This document shows positions 24,623 through 35,397 of a stretch of 64,000 nucleotides of DNA, piece by piece. The stretch lies in assembly GCA_037127255.1 (NCBI GenBank), contig JBANSL010000004.1:71818627-71882626 (forward strand), read 5' to 3'. The notes below the pieces were generated by a model. The model ran no database searches. It was not told the DNA's origin and saw nothing but the letters and a program-made list of their open reading frames with translations. The position numbers and the translations under genes were made by a program. This DNA is from Persicaria tinctoria. Taxonomy: Eukaryota > Streptophyta > Magnoliopsida > Caryophyllales > Polygonaceae. Position 1 is the first letter of the stretch. Every line of letters begins with the position of its first letter.

Positions 24623-27430
24623 TGTAAAGGCTCGGATTTTTAAAATATTAATTTTCGAAAAAAGAAAATCAAAATGAATTTCAAATAAATTCCGACCCAA
24701 ATTTTCCGACTTAAAAATCAATTCGGTCTTTCATTTCGGTTTTGAACGATTAATCAACGGAAATTTAAATTCCCGACCCGAACTCTCAATTCCGTCATAT
24801 TCCGAATCCTTATCCATCCGACTCATCACCTCCTAATTGAGGAAAAATATTATCCTCTCCTTCCCTCCCTCTCTCCCTTGTTCACTTTATTTGGCAAACA
24901 AACAATAACCTATGGCTTTCCTCTTCGTCATAGAGCACGCAGCCATCTGTATCCATTTTTATTTCAATTCAGAAGCCCCCCCCCCCCTCTCCTCTCTCTC
25001 GGTTATACTGTCACAAAGCAAGCCCAAAACCATTTGTTTGAGCTCCATTTCCACCACCACCATCACCTCGTCTTCACCACCACAACCACCAGAACTCCCC
25101 ACCATCAGTTCCGGCTCTAGTAGCTCCGTCGTCGTCCTTCACCGGAGCCAAACCGTGTCCATCAGCTCTCCTGTTTTCGGAGCCACCCTCCGAGCAGCAG
25201 TTTCACCTTCGTCTCTTCCAACGAGCAGCACCACCAGCATCCCCCTCGGGTGTCCAACGAGCCCCAGCAGCAGCCGTCGAGACCGGATCCGCCAACGTCT
25301 TCTCCTCCTCTTCTCTTTTCCAGTGGTTTCTCTCAAATCCGAACGGTAAGCCTTCCCTTCCCCTTCCTTTGGTCTAAGACAATGTAAAGGTCCCTCCTTT
25401 GATCCCTCACTCCTTCCAGGTCACCTTCGCCCTGAATCCGGCCCTGACGGAGTCAAATCGAGCTCTCCGATCGAGTTTTCCGGCGAACCTTCGATCCTCT
25501 CGGTGAGCACTCTCCCCTCTTCACCTTCTTGCTCGTCTTGTTTTTTTGGGTTGTCTGGATGGGGATATGGGAGAGTTGTGAGTGGCCGGAGCTCAACCCC
25601 TCGCCGGCGAGCTTCCAAGGCTCCCTCCTTTCCTTCATTTTTTTTTCTCGAACGCAGAAGGGTGGAAGATGGATGAACAGTAGTCATCCCATCTCCCCAT
25701 TTCTTTAATTGACGGGTCCATTCTTCCACGTCAGCTTGCCAACTAAGCATGGGGCCTCCCCTTTCTTTTTGTTTCTGTTCGATCAAAATCAAATGTGAAA
25801 TTTGAGGATGGCTTTGGGCCAAATTCTTCCAAATAAACTAAGAGTCTTTTGGGCCTATTTATTCAATGTATTCCATTTGGACTTTAAAAACAAAAATAAT
25901 TTGTGGCCCTAATTTATAAATGTGATCGGTTGGGAGATAGAAAACAAGGGCCCGGTTTGGACTTTTATAAAATAAGGGTTTGGTTTTGGTAATTTAAAAA
26001 GGGGTGTTTTGATTTAAGGAATATTATTGGGATTTAAAATGTAAAATGTTGTTTTGAGATTTAATATACGATATTGTGGTGATTTATTATTGTGGTTAAA
26101 TGTTATATGAGTATGTTGAAGATGTGCAATTATATGCTAAGTAAGATTTTGAAATGATGGCATGCAAATTGGTTAAGTATGAATTGGAATTGTCTTAAGT
26201 TGATGAATTGGAGAATTATATTGAGTATGGTTGTGAGATATTGAGATGATAGATTATGAGATAAGGTTGATATTATGGAAATGATGATGTGACGGTTATT
26301 ATGTTAAGTTGTGAAGTTGTGTGTGTGATAATTCTATGCTTTGTGTGCCTTAGAGATAGACTCATTGGTGTGCTTACACCTGTTAGGTGACCATCTGTGA
26401 CGTGTCGGATTTCATATTGCCTGGTTGATTGCCTTTTGCTGTTCTGCGATACCAGGTAAGTCTCTTCGGAGCTTACTCAGATTGAATAGAGCTATTCCCT
26501 GCTTTAGGTGCATGATATACTAGGTGTTGCATTCATGATCAGCATGCCATATAGTACCATGCTAGGTTGCATCTACGTTGAACATTCTACTTCTTTATGC
26601 GTATGTAAACAGAACGGCTGTTATCTGTGAAGTAACTAGAGTCATTGCTAGGGTCATAGGGTAGCCCAGCCTCATCGGGTACCCTGAGTCAATCGAGTCA
26701 TGCACTTCCTTTTATTTTGAGATGCCTGCGGGCTTATTTGTGGAGCGGGTTAGGCATGCGTGCCGCCCTATTATGAATGAATGCATTCACGAGCTGGCCA
26801 GTCTCCACCTATCGGAAGGGGTGGAGGTAGGAGAGGGATATACCACTTGGTATTCTGTGCTAAGGCCTTATTATCATTATGCACTTGATCTTAGGAGCAT
26901 GTTAGTGTGTTAATATTCCGCTATGCATCTAGAAGCATCTTTATTAGGTATAGCGTATATGTGTGCTTATGGTTGGGATGCAGAGTTAAGTGGGCATCGA
27001 TCTGATCCCGCCCCATATCAATTTTTTTAGGTATTATTTATGTTCATCCTATCGGTGCTGTTTGCTTATTGCGCGGGTCATTTTGTCGGCGGAGAGTGAG
27101 CGCTGTAGTATAGACTTCACCAGACTCTGATTATACTTTTTCGGATTTACACTTTAGACTCCGTTTTGACCCGTCTCTGCCGTGGCACACTTTTGTATTA
27201 TACTTGTTTTCGCTAGTTGCATGATTTCTGATTTCCACGCTTAGATTACGACAGGTACAGGGGACTTCCCCGGGGATTCCAACGATTCCTTCGATTTTGG
27301 GTATGAAAGCCCCCTTGAAAACATTAAAGTAAGTTTTGAAACCTTCAACCTGTACTCGGGGCGCAAGGTCCTAACGAGGGGTTTAATCCCTCGAAACGTA
27401 ACTCGGGAATCATAATCCCGGGCCGTTACA
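24623..27430 (+). repeat. Tekay 3' LTR (2,808 bp)
   Basis: It has the same ends as the 5' LTR (TGTAAAGGCTCGG and GGCCGTTACA). It retains the CCACCACCA-rich 81 bp block at about 25048-25128 that is missing from the 5' copy. A histidine-rich open frame in this block is only a translation of CAC repeats. Confidence 0.96.
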
Positions 27431-27435
27431 ATGTG
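27431..27435. repeat. Right target-site duplication ATGTG of the Tekay element
   Basis: Identical to 15826-15830. Beyond it the Tat-like gag resumes in frame on the minus strand. Confidence 0.95.
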
Positions 27436-27836
27436 GATATATCGGATGAATACTCCCCCCTGTGTTGCTTGGATGGGTGTCTGCCTTCATCACGATAGCG
27501 CGATCCAAAATCGTCAGTGAATCTGGGCTGGAACTGGTCCTGAAACACGCCTCCATACGCATCATGGGGAAAAAATAGGAAAGGATTCCCTGTCTGTGGC
27601 GGGGGATAACCTTCGTATCCATAGAAGAAGCCTTGCTCCATGTTCTGATGGGGCAAATAATGATTTCCGGGCACAAAGTAGCCTTGGGCCATCTGCGGTG
27701 GGACGTACGGCGAGACAACCGGAACCTCTGGTGCGCTGATATGCCCTGGAGAGTTTATGGGCCCCTCGGTCCCTTGCGGCCCTCCGTTATCCTGGCTCAT
27801 CATCTCGGGGATGGCTCCTCCCAGGTCCCCGCTCAT
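27431..27836 (-). pseudogene. gag, N-terminal part, of the Tat-like element
   Basis: The ATG at 27836-27834 starts a frame (MSGDLGGAIPEMMSQ) rich in Pro, Gly, Gln and Tyr, typical of the disordered N terminus of Tat-type Gag. It runs to the insertion point and continues in frame at 15825 once the Tekay element and one target copy are removed. The present frame ends a few bases into the Tekay LTR. A leader of about 100 bp separates it from the PBS. Confidence 0.88.
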
Positions 27837-27936
27837 CTTCCAACCCCTGTTCGGACAAAGGGGTGTTAGATAATGGTCACGTTGAGACTAATAAATCAAT
27901 ATTTTTCTAAACGCGGGAACCTCTCAGGGTGAGAGT

Positions 27937-27955
27937 GTTCCCACAGACGGCGCCA
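27937..27955 (-). other. Tat-like element primer-binding site
   Basis: On the minus strand TGGCGCCGTCTGTGGGAAC follows the LTR end (TTTTATCA) after one base. It is the usual PBS form of Tat-lineage elements. Confidence 0.88.
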
Positions 27956-27956
27956 A

Positions 27957-28844
27957 TGATAAAACCATCTAAGAAAATGACCAACATGTCCCTCCACGTC
28001 ACCGTGGAGGGGAATGCATGGGGACCCATCTCCGCGAGGGAGAGGCGCAACGGGCTTACCTGAGGCTCTCGCGACCCCGGCCGGGCATCCAGGGGGGATG
28101 ACAAAGTCGGGGTAGTGAGGACCCTTACCTGAGCCGCACGCCCCAATGGGTCATGCAAACGGTCTTACCCTTCCGTGGAACCCACGCCAGAGGCGAGGGT
28201 CCCCGGGTCGGTGCCGCTGGACCTTCCGAGAAGGCCCATATCATTATCCGAAACGGGTTTATCACGTGACCCAATGGCGAGGAGAATATGATCGATGTCC
28301 TTGCGAGAGTTGAAGAAAAGGTAAGTGAACTCGTTGCCCTGCCCTCCCCATTGCATGCCTTACTACCTGTCCGGAATTGACTACAATTATTTAGAAGCTG
28401 CGAATATCCGCGGATGCGGGGGATGCGAGGCAAACTGGGATAACCTGGGCGTCGCGACTCTTCGAGTGTATCAACTCCCTTCTCTTCCCTCACCTAGCAC
28501 ATTAGCCCTCTCCTCTTGTGTTTCCTCCAAAAAAGTCCTTTCTTTCTCCTCTTCTTCTTCCTTTTATACTGGGTTCTTTCGTCCGTCAAACAGGTGGGGA
28601 ATGTTCCCCTCTATCTGCCATCTGTCGATGTCGGGGAGCCAAGTGTTATGAAGCGCCCTAACACTTGGATGGGCGGCATGGCTGACACCTGTCCCCTTTT
28701 TGGCCATTTGTCCTTCTGATGTGGGCGTTCTTCGTCCGCGGACCGTAACCTTTTATTGGCCCGGACTTTGCGATTAATTACCCTTTTTCCCCAAGAAAAC
28801 CTTTTGTAGCTTTTCTTGATCCCCTTTATCTTGGGGCGTCATCA
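27957..28844 (-). repeat. Tat-like 5' LTR (888 bp)
   Basis: On the minus strand it begins TGATGACGCCCC (28844) and ends GGTTTTATCA (27957), with TGAT/ATCA inverted ends; the PBS follows at once. It holds a TATA box (see 28561-28568). No second copy is in the window, so its age cannot be estimated. Confidence 0.85.
28561..28568 (-). promoter_or_regulatory. TATA box of the Tat-like LTR
   Basis: TATAAAAG on the minus strand, about 280 bp into the LTR, is where a U3 promoter is expected. Its position upstream of the PBS and gag supports a promoter role; there is no other evidence. Confidence 0.6.
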
Positions 28845-28849
28845 ATTGT

Positions 28850-29683
28850 TGATCGTTGAGTTTAATTTATTCTAAACTCATGATGTAATAAAATCTACAA
28901 GAAATCAAAAGTTTTGAATGTTGGTTCGAAAAAATCCAATAAACCTTTTTTTTTACATTCAACGATAAGTTTTGAGTTTCACTTAAAATTAAAGTTTTGT
29001 TTGGTTTTATTTATTATTTATTTTTCTTCCTCTGTACCATGACTTTTAAGTTAGTGAGCAAAATTGAATCCCCATTATTTTATACGGCCTCTAAATTATT
29101 TAGTTTTTATGTTCTGTTTAAGTTGATTGTTTGAGAATATATCGGTTTATCTCACATATACTTTATACAAGTTTAACATAATTTTGGTTGAGTTTGTTCG
29201 GATCAATATATATGTTATTGTAAAGTATCACAAATCATTATCAAAATGTAACTAATTGAATTTTAAGGATTTTATTATATTTTAGTTATTATTTATTTTA
29301 TATTATTATTTGATTTTTTTATTAGTTATATTAACAAATTTTTATAAAAAAATCAAATTTTTATAAAACATTATATTAAAGGATATCAAGACGTAACTTA
29401 TGCAATAAATTTGGTTATTTACTCTTTATTGGATAAATAAGTGAAAAATATTAAACAGTATGTAAAGAAGAGTACTTACTCTTATATGATATACTAAAAT
29501 ATAATTTATTAACAAAACACGCAAGGTCGTGGGTAACCGTTACAATTTATTTATTAAAGTTATGTGTGTTTATATTTTTTTTTTTTAAAAAAGTTAAAAT
29601 CAAACTCGTTTGTTTTTTTCAAAATACATTAAAAATTGTACTCCCGTATTTAGAAAACGGGAGTTATAAAATAGTTGTACTCC
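28850..29683. other. AT-rich sequence without genes
   Basis: Flank of the Tat-like element. It is strongly AT-rich with no frame resembling a known protein. A short perfect inverted repeat (ACTCCCGT...ACGGGAGT, 29640-29664) lies just left of the CACTA-type terminus. Confidence 0.7.
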
Positions 29684-29840
29684 CACTACGAGAAAAGCGT
29701 GACATTTTCGACAGTTTTGTCTCGACGCTTTTCGTAACCGTAGATAATTTCCGACATAATAGGCCGTCGAAATTGGCACTGAGGCCTTTATCGACGCTCT
29801 TTCCCGTCGTAATTGGCCTTTTCTTAAAATAAAAAAAAAG
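29684..29840 (+). mobile_element. CACTA-type transposon terminus
   Basis: The sequence begins CACTACGAGAAAAGCG and is followed by subterminal words such as CGACGCTTTT, CCGTCGAAATTGG and CCCGTCGTAATTGG. Plant CACTA (En/Spm-like) elements have CACTA ends followed by short CGACG-type subterminal repeats. No transposase is visible, and no convincing partner terminus with a matching 3 bp duplication was found. Confidence 0.6.
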
Positions 29841-29960
29841 TCAGATTGGTGTCCGTTGCTCCGCTTTACACCTTCTCTCTCCTCAAATCAGTTTCACAAG
29901 CCCTAGATCTGAGATTTGAGTTCTCATTCCCCTCTCTCTCCATGACTCCCAGATCTGTTG

Positions 29961-29961
<1 letters not shown>

Positions 29962-30000
<39 letters not shown>
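29962..30000 (+). repeat. (CT)n microsatellite
   Basis: About 19 uninterrupted CT units, followed by CCCTCCCTCTCC. Such pyrimidine tracts are common in plant 5' leaders. Confidence 0.95.
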
Positions 30001-30002
<2 letters not shown>

Positions 30003-31052
30003 CCTCCCTCTCCCTCTAATCTCTACTTCGGATCTCGCCATTGCTCTCGCTCGCCCTCTCCATATACAGCTGAATCGATGTCGCCTCAGTCACAAGTAGA
30101 CGCCACGCTAAACACTTCTCGACTCCATGAGCGACATTAGATATTCTCGCCTCCTTGTTGCTAACAAGCCAAGACTGGCGCCAGCGAGACCGAGCGAAGA
30201 CCCCGGAGTCAGCGCCTCCTTTTCCAGAGGAGCACAAGCTGCTTGAAGCCAGCCTCGGAGACAGTAGACGCACAATTGCACAAGCAGCAAGCGAACGAGT
30301 GTGTGATGGTTGATCAAATCTGTCGACGCCAGAGTCTTTGCCCGTTGTAACTTGTAAGTCACTATCAGGAGTTGCCTCGAAGGTATATCCTTAGATCTAT
30401 GGCTTGATTTGGTTTGATTTGATGCTGGTCGGGGATTGTTTTTGTTGTTCTGTCTCGATGTATTTCGTAGTGTTTCATCTATTGGAAACTTCTTTCAGTT
30501 CGTATTCCTTCTATCACGATTTGATTTGACCTGCCTTTGGCTGCAGTGTAAATTAACCGAGTAGGTCTTCACTAAAGGGAAGGGAAATAAACATTCAATT
30601 TTGTGGTGAATTGCTAAATTTGAGGTGTTCCAAGGAATTTGTTGTGAATTAATATAATGAAGAAAGGAATGGTTTTAGAGATTAGACAAGCAGTGCACAA
30701 GAAATGTTCCAATTTCACAAGGACACTATGATCGATGCATGAAAACTCGTCAGGATTGTATGTCTACTTTCATTTCCTATGCCTTAACATATGATCTCAA
30801 GGTAGAAGCCATGACAATCAGTCCTTTATTTTGATTTCTGCAGCATTTTCTTTTAGTTGCTTTGTTTCACACAACTTCAGGTATTATAAATGGATTTAGA
30901 TTTCTCTCTGTCAACATTAGTTAATTACCTGCCCTCCATCTCAATCAGTCCTTTATTTTGATTTCTAGTCACATTCTTTCAACCTTTTTTCCTCTTTCTG
31001 TGCAATTTGATTTCTAGTCATATTCTTTTGCAATTTGTCTCTTTCATTGTAT

Positions 31053-31077
31053 GTATATATATATATATATATATATA
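31053..31077 (+). repeat. (TA)n microsatellite
   Basis: About 12 TA units. Confidence 0.95.
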
Positions 31078-31347
31078 CTGTCAAGTATCGAGTTACAAGC
31101 TTTGGCAAGAGCCAATCTAGATCAACTGTCTGTTTGAACAAAGCTGGATTTTCGATACATTAGCAACTTGCATTTCATTAAAAAAAAAGGAATCCTTAAT
31201 GTATGCTGATATATAGGTGTGAGAGAGGTGAAGGCGAGGGCTTACTCGAGAGGCTAAGCTTCAGAAAAGGAGTGAAGAAGCTGTGCAGACACCCGGTTTT
31301 CCAGTTGAGTAAGCCTGCCAAGAAGAACGGAAGTCTTGATGTTATAA

Positions 31348-31668
31348 ATACTTGAATGGGAACATCTGAAATGTCTATGGTCGATCCCCCATGAAGACCC
31401 ACCAAAATGGCTTAATCCATCCGAATTGAAAAACCTTGAGAAGTTGTACATTGTAGGAGGACACCTTACCAAATTGCATGGATCAGCCACCGATGACAAT
31501 CAATGGAATGTCAAGAATTTGCGCTTGAAGCATTTGCATAAGCTGGACATCCAGTGGGGTACACTGAAGAAAATGTTTCCACAGTTAGCGTATTTGGAGA
31601 AGCATCAATGTGACCAGCTCATCACCTTTCCATGTGACGGAGAGGGTGTATGGAAATCAGAAAACTAA
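31348..31668 (+). pseudogene. Leucine-rich-repeat relic of an NB-LRR type resistance gene
   Basis: An open stretch of about 106 codons reads LEWEHLKCLWSIP, NLEKLYIVGGHLTKL, LRLKHLHKLDIQWG and MFPQLAYLEKHQCDQL, ending FPCDGEGVWKSEN and a stop. The spacing of Leu, Trp and the late Cys resembles the last LRR units of plant CC-NB-LRR proteins, intracellular immune receptors. A stop (TAA 31345-31347) lies directly upstream in frame, there is no NB-ARC domain nearby, and surroundings are AT-rich. It is a fragment, perhaps a captured or decayed exon. The LRR assignment is from pattern memory. Confidence 0.6.
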
Positions 31669-34600
31669 GCTGCATCTGCAATTCAATTTTGTTGGAAAGA
31701 GGCAAGTTCTTTCATCACTTGTTGTTTATTAGTTGTTTCAGGTTTTTATTCGTTTATGTTCATGGAATTGGGTATTAACCAAAACATTTTCAACTTAATT
31801 TTGGTCCTCCAAATACAACCATCTGATTAAATTCTCAACATATATATGCAGGTTCTTTTGCAATTTTACAAGGACAATGGTGGCTTTAATTCCTTCATCC
31901 CATTGAATTGGTTGTTCCTCTTTCAAGATTTTCGGTATCTAGCTGTTCTTAAAGACCTGAAATCTTTCATCTTAGGTAAGTAGAATATTTGTAAAGAGCA
32001 ACCTCAACATTTTTCAAAAAACAACTCACAATCAAAATAGTTATTTTTTTGATATATAAACTTGTTTACGAAAAGAGAGTTATATTCTTTATGTGGTTAA
32101 TTGAATTTGAAGCAATTTAAAAGTAAAAAATATGACACTTACATTGCAAATCATGAGTTACTAAAAATAAAGATTGTGAGCCTAGTTCTTCAAATCCAAT
32201 AAGCGCGCTTAAACAAAATGATGACTAACTTCAGGATCTTTTAATACATAAAGTTACAACACAAGGTCGTTTGTGAGTATTAGAGGGATCAAAGACTCAA
32301 TTTCTCCACAAGGAGGGGAGTAAATTGATGAGAACACATGAGCAGTACTAGGGAGCAAAGACAGGCATTCAACTTCTATGTCCTTTAGCCTTCACAATGG
32401 ATTGACAAAGTGCTGAAAGATCAACCAATGTGATGAGGTGGGTGTATGGATATCTGCAAGTTAAGTACTTTTACCTCTTCTTTTTTTTGTCAGAAAAAAG
32501 GTTAGTTGGGTTAAGAATCTTACATTTGTCATATGTGCAATATCTCATATATGAATATATTACTAGTCCTAATATCTACAGTTATGAATTAGGATTACGA
32601 GCGCTTCCAAAGAGGACAACTTATAAAGTCAGAATAGTAACTCATTATAAACAGAGCAGTAACTCGTGCTTCTTGGCAGCTTCTTTTGTGATGCATTTAA
32701 CATAATCCTTATAAAGGCCACCACAAAATTCATGGTAACAAATATGAAGAAAAATACAAGTTTCACTTAGTAGTTACTAGTTAGTACTATGGACCTATGG
32801 TGTACTTGGAAATAAGTTAGAAAGAATTGTGATCTTAAAAAGGCATTTTAGATTTGAGTTAATTTTTTTTAAAAAAAAACTGAGTTAATTAGGTTTTAAT
32901 AAGTGTGGTTTTGGACATGTTTTTAAATAATTTTAAAACTATATTAAGTATTTAATTTTTTTCATTAATTTTTTTATATGATTTATACTTATTACTAATA
33001 AGTACGTACTTTTTTGTTCGACAAAACATGTCGTTTGAAAACTATTAATTTATGAATAGATACCAAAATCCAAAACTGGAAACTCATAAAGCCCTAAGAA
33101 ATCTTACAAGAAAGTATTGGCTGCGTATAACTTCACATTGCACATATTCTATTGCAAGCTGCTGGTACTGTCTTGAAGATACTCTATATTTTCTTGCTCA
33201 AAATCGTTTCGTTCATTGCTTGTTAATAGGAATGAATAGCTCTTAACAGCTCAATCATATTCTTAGGAAGTCATATTCTTTGGATGTCACACAACGGTTA
33301 AAGGTATGTAAAATTCAGCTTCGAAAAGAGCTACTCGTCGCTAGAACCTGTTGATCTTGCTAAGTGTTGCTGGCTTAATCACTGCAGGGTGGTTCAGTTG
33401 ATCTGTTCATGGTAAATTCATTCGGTTCAAGTTAGTTCCAGGATCTGAACTGAAACACTTCATGGATTTATCAAATGAATATGCTTTCTGTTCATATTTC
33501 AAGGTATATATTCCAAATGCAACCTCATTTACTCATCATTTCCCTGCAACTTCTTTACTGTATGTTTACATGAAAAAGCTCTAAAAAAAAATTAATGAAG
33601 CTATATACACACACTAACTGTGATTGACCTTTACTTGGTGAAGGTTTGTATCATTTGTTATAGAGTTATTTGATAGATATTTTTGCTTGAGAATAGATGC
33701 TACAAAATGACACAAACTTCAAACCTTTAGGTAGGGCTATTATTTGAGCCGAAGAGCTCGGGCTCGGCTCGACAAAGCTCTAAAAGTTGCCTGAGATTAG
33801 ATGCTATCTTATTTTGAATCTGATTTTTGTGTATATAGGTTTGCTTGCTGTTTGCTCTTTTGGTTGCAAAATAATACACTAGTACTGGTATGTTCTTCTG
33901 TCTAAAAATCTGACCTTCAGATTCCACATTTCACTTCATTTCTTGCTCTTGTTGTCATTTTAGCTCGGTTTTAGCCTTACCCACAATCACATGGACATGG
34001 ACTTATGGTACAGCTTCTTCTCTTGGTGTCCCCCAACAGGTGGGTTTGTTAGTTCAATTGTCTTGATTTTGGAAGCTTTTCAAAATGAAAATGATATTTT
34101 TGCTTCTCTTTCTGATTAAGTTTAGTTTGGGGGTTTTACAGGTTATCCTTATTAATGTCGTTTTCCCTGGCCCTCTTGCTTGTTTTGGTAATTTAAGCAA
34201 AGCAAAATGAACTATTTCAAGCATGTTCTGATCTGATGGCTTTTTACACTGGATTTTGATTGCAAGTTCACTTCTGAATTCATATGCATTTTGACTGAAA
34301 ATAGGAATGGGATTAAGCAAGGAAAAACTCATGGAAAGATGGAACCTTGGGAACCAACTGCCCGATACCTCCGAACACGTGTGATTGCCTTAAATCTAAT
34401 GAATATACATTTGTGATATACGTTGTGGTTGCGTCTAACATAATATAATGATTTTTGCCTTAACTTGCAAATGCCTAGGTCCTGATATTTTGTTCAGGTT
34501 TGCCTTATTTTTCTATCAAGATTCTCATGTTCTTCTCTCTCTTGCAAGTAGAAGAACCTTTCCATGGATGGTCTTCTCTCATACCACTGCTTAGGTGTCT

Positions 34601-35061
34601 CTATGTGACAGAGGCAGACATAAAGGGCTTACCATGCTTTCTGGTTTGGTCTTCTCTTTCATTTTTGTTTTTGATCTTAATGATTAACTCTTCTTGGCTT
34701 CTTTCTAGTGATTTTTCTTTCCTGTCTGACCTTCAACATCTACTCTTAATAATTGATAATTACAGAACGATACTCTACTAGCAGTTATGGCCACTGATAT
34801 TTACAACTTAATGTTACTGCTTAGGCTGACTATCCTCGACAGAGAGACAGAATGGTCCTTCGAAGCACAATGGGTCCCATAGACGTCTACCTTGTCAAGT
34901 AGCATTTTAGCTTCTATAAATGGCTACTGATATTTACAACTTATGTGGAAGAGAGTTGAGACATCTTACATTGTGCCCCTTTATTTTAGTTTTCGAATCT
35001 TGTATATTGACGGCTTGTTTGATATCGGTATGTTTTACCAACTTAATTTTTTCCTCTGTTT
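31669..35061. other. AT-rich sequence without recognised genes
   Basis: Mostly AT-rich, with scattered short frames that match nothing I know. Two near-identical 25 bp pieces (CACTGATATTTACAACTTA-type) occur at about 34788 and 34919. A GAGCTCGGGCTCGGCTCGAC patch near 33750 resembles a widespread plant dispersed-repeat word. I see no RNA gene. Confidence 0.6.
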
Positions 35062-35284
35062 CAGCCAATTTGTAGAGAAGTTTGAGGAGCTGCATGGTGT
35101 TGATGCAGCTCCTAATGTCCCAGCAAATGCTCTATCTAATGAAACATCAATGATCACAATGGAAAATGGAGAGCAAGGAATAGAGATGCAAGAGCAAGAA
35201 GCTGATAGGATATGTTCAGTTGCTAATGCTTCTCAGGACTTTGTAAGCGGCATCTTGAAGATTGTTCCTGATGTAATAGAATAA
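35062..35284 (+). pseudogene. Exon-like fragment of an unrecognised plant protein
   Basis: After a pyrimidine-rich stretch ending TTTCAG (splice-acceptor-like) the frame reads QFVEKFEELHGVD, MENGEQGIEMQEQEAD and ASQDFVSGILKIVPDVIE, then stops. The acidic, Glu/Gln-rich sequence and low AT content stand out from the surroundings. The end falls at a possible donor (CCTGATGTAATAG). I do not recognise the protein with confidence. No neighbouring exon was found. Confidence 0.35.
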
Positions 35285-35397
35285 TTTAACATCTGCTTAT
35301 TTTTTTGACATCTGCTTAACATCTGCTTATTTTTTGACATCTGCTTATTTTTTATTGATGTAATAGAATAATTTAACATCTGCTTATTTTTTGACAG
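35272..35397 (+). repeat. Short direct repeats of an ACATCTGCTTATTTTTTG word
   Basis: The word (T)AACATCTGCTTATTTTTTGAC recurs about five times, and the block GATGTAATAGAATAATTTAAC occurs twice (35272 and 35357). A local duplication by slippage or repair is the simplest reading. Confidence 0.8.

Larger units (their letters stand above)
15831..27430 (+). mobile_element. Complete Tekay/Del-type chromovirus (Ty3/gypsy), 11.6 kb
   Basis: Two long LTRs, each beginning TGTAA and ending TTACA, flank a PBS and one uninterrupted gag-pol frame with a C-terminal chromodomain. Perfect 5 bp target duplications (ATGTG) flank the whole. It sits in the gag of a minus-strand Tat-like element. The LTRs differ by about 25 substitutions by eye plus one 81 bp indel, roughly 1 percent, so the insertion is recent. 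Confidence 0.97.
10749..28844 (-). mobile_element. Tat-lineage Ty3/gypsy retrotransposon, minus strand, split by a nested Tekay element
   Basis: Reading on the minus strand from 28844: an LTR with TG...CA ends, a PBS, gag, protease, reverse transcriptase, RNase H, a second archaeal-type RNase H domain and integrase. The extra RNase H is the hallmark of the Tat lineage (Tat, Ogre, Retand). The element is interrupted at 15831-27430 by a plus-strand chromovirus. Its 3' LTR is not in the window: after the integrase stop at 10842 only about 93 bp of 3' UTR remain before the satellite begins. Several frameshifts and nonsense codons show it is dead. If the 3' LTR lies left of the window, the target duplication should be ATTGT (28845-28849). 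Confidence 0.9.
29841..31347 (+). other. Non-coding stretch with leader-like GC-richer patch
   Basis: Contains a (CT)n tract and then a GC-richer patch (about 30010-30350) ending at a possible splice donor, CTTGTAAGTC near 30350. It could be the transcribed start of a gene or transposon, but no protein match is recognised. The rest is AT-rich with a (TA)n tract. Confidence 0.35.

Noticed and set aside
24878..25349. His- and Ser/Pro-rich open frames in the Tekay LTRs (also 16045-16514)
   Set aside because: They come from CCACCA and pyrimidine-rich LTR sequence, differ between the two LTRs through the 81 bp indel, and match no family.
30016..30362. Minus-strand frames at 30.0-30.4 kb as a protein gene
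   Set aside because: Two overlapping short frames in a GC-richer patch, no recognisable domain, no supporting neighbours.
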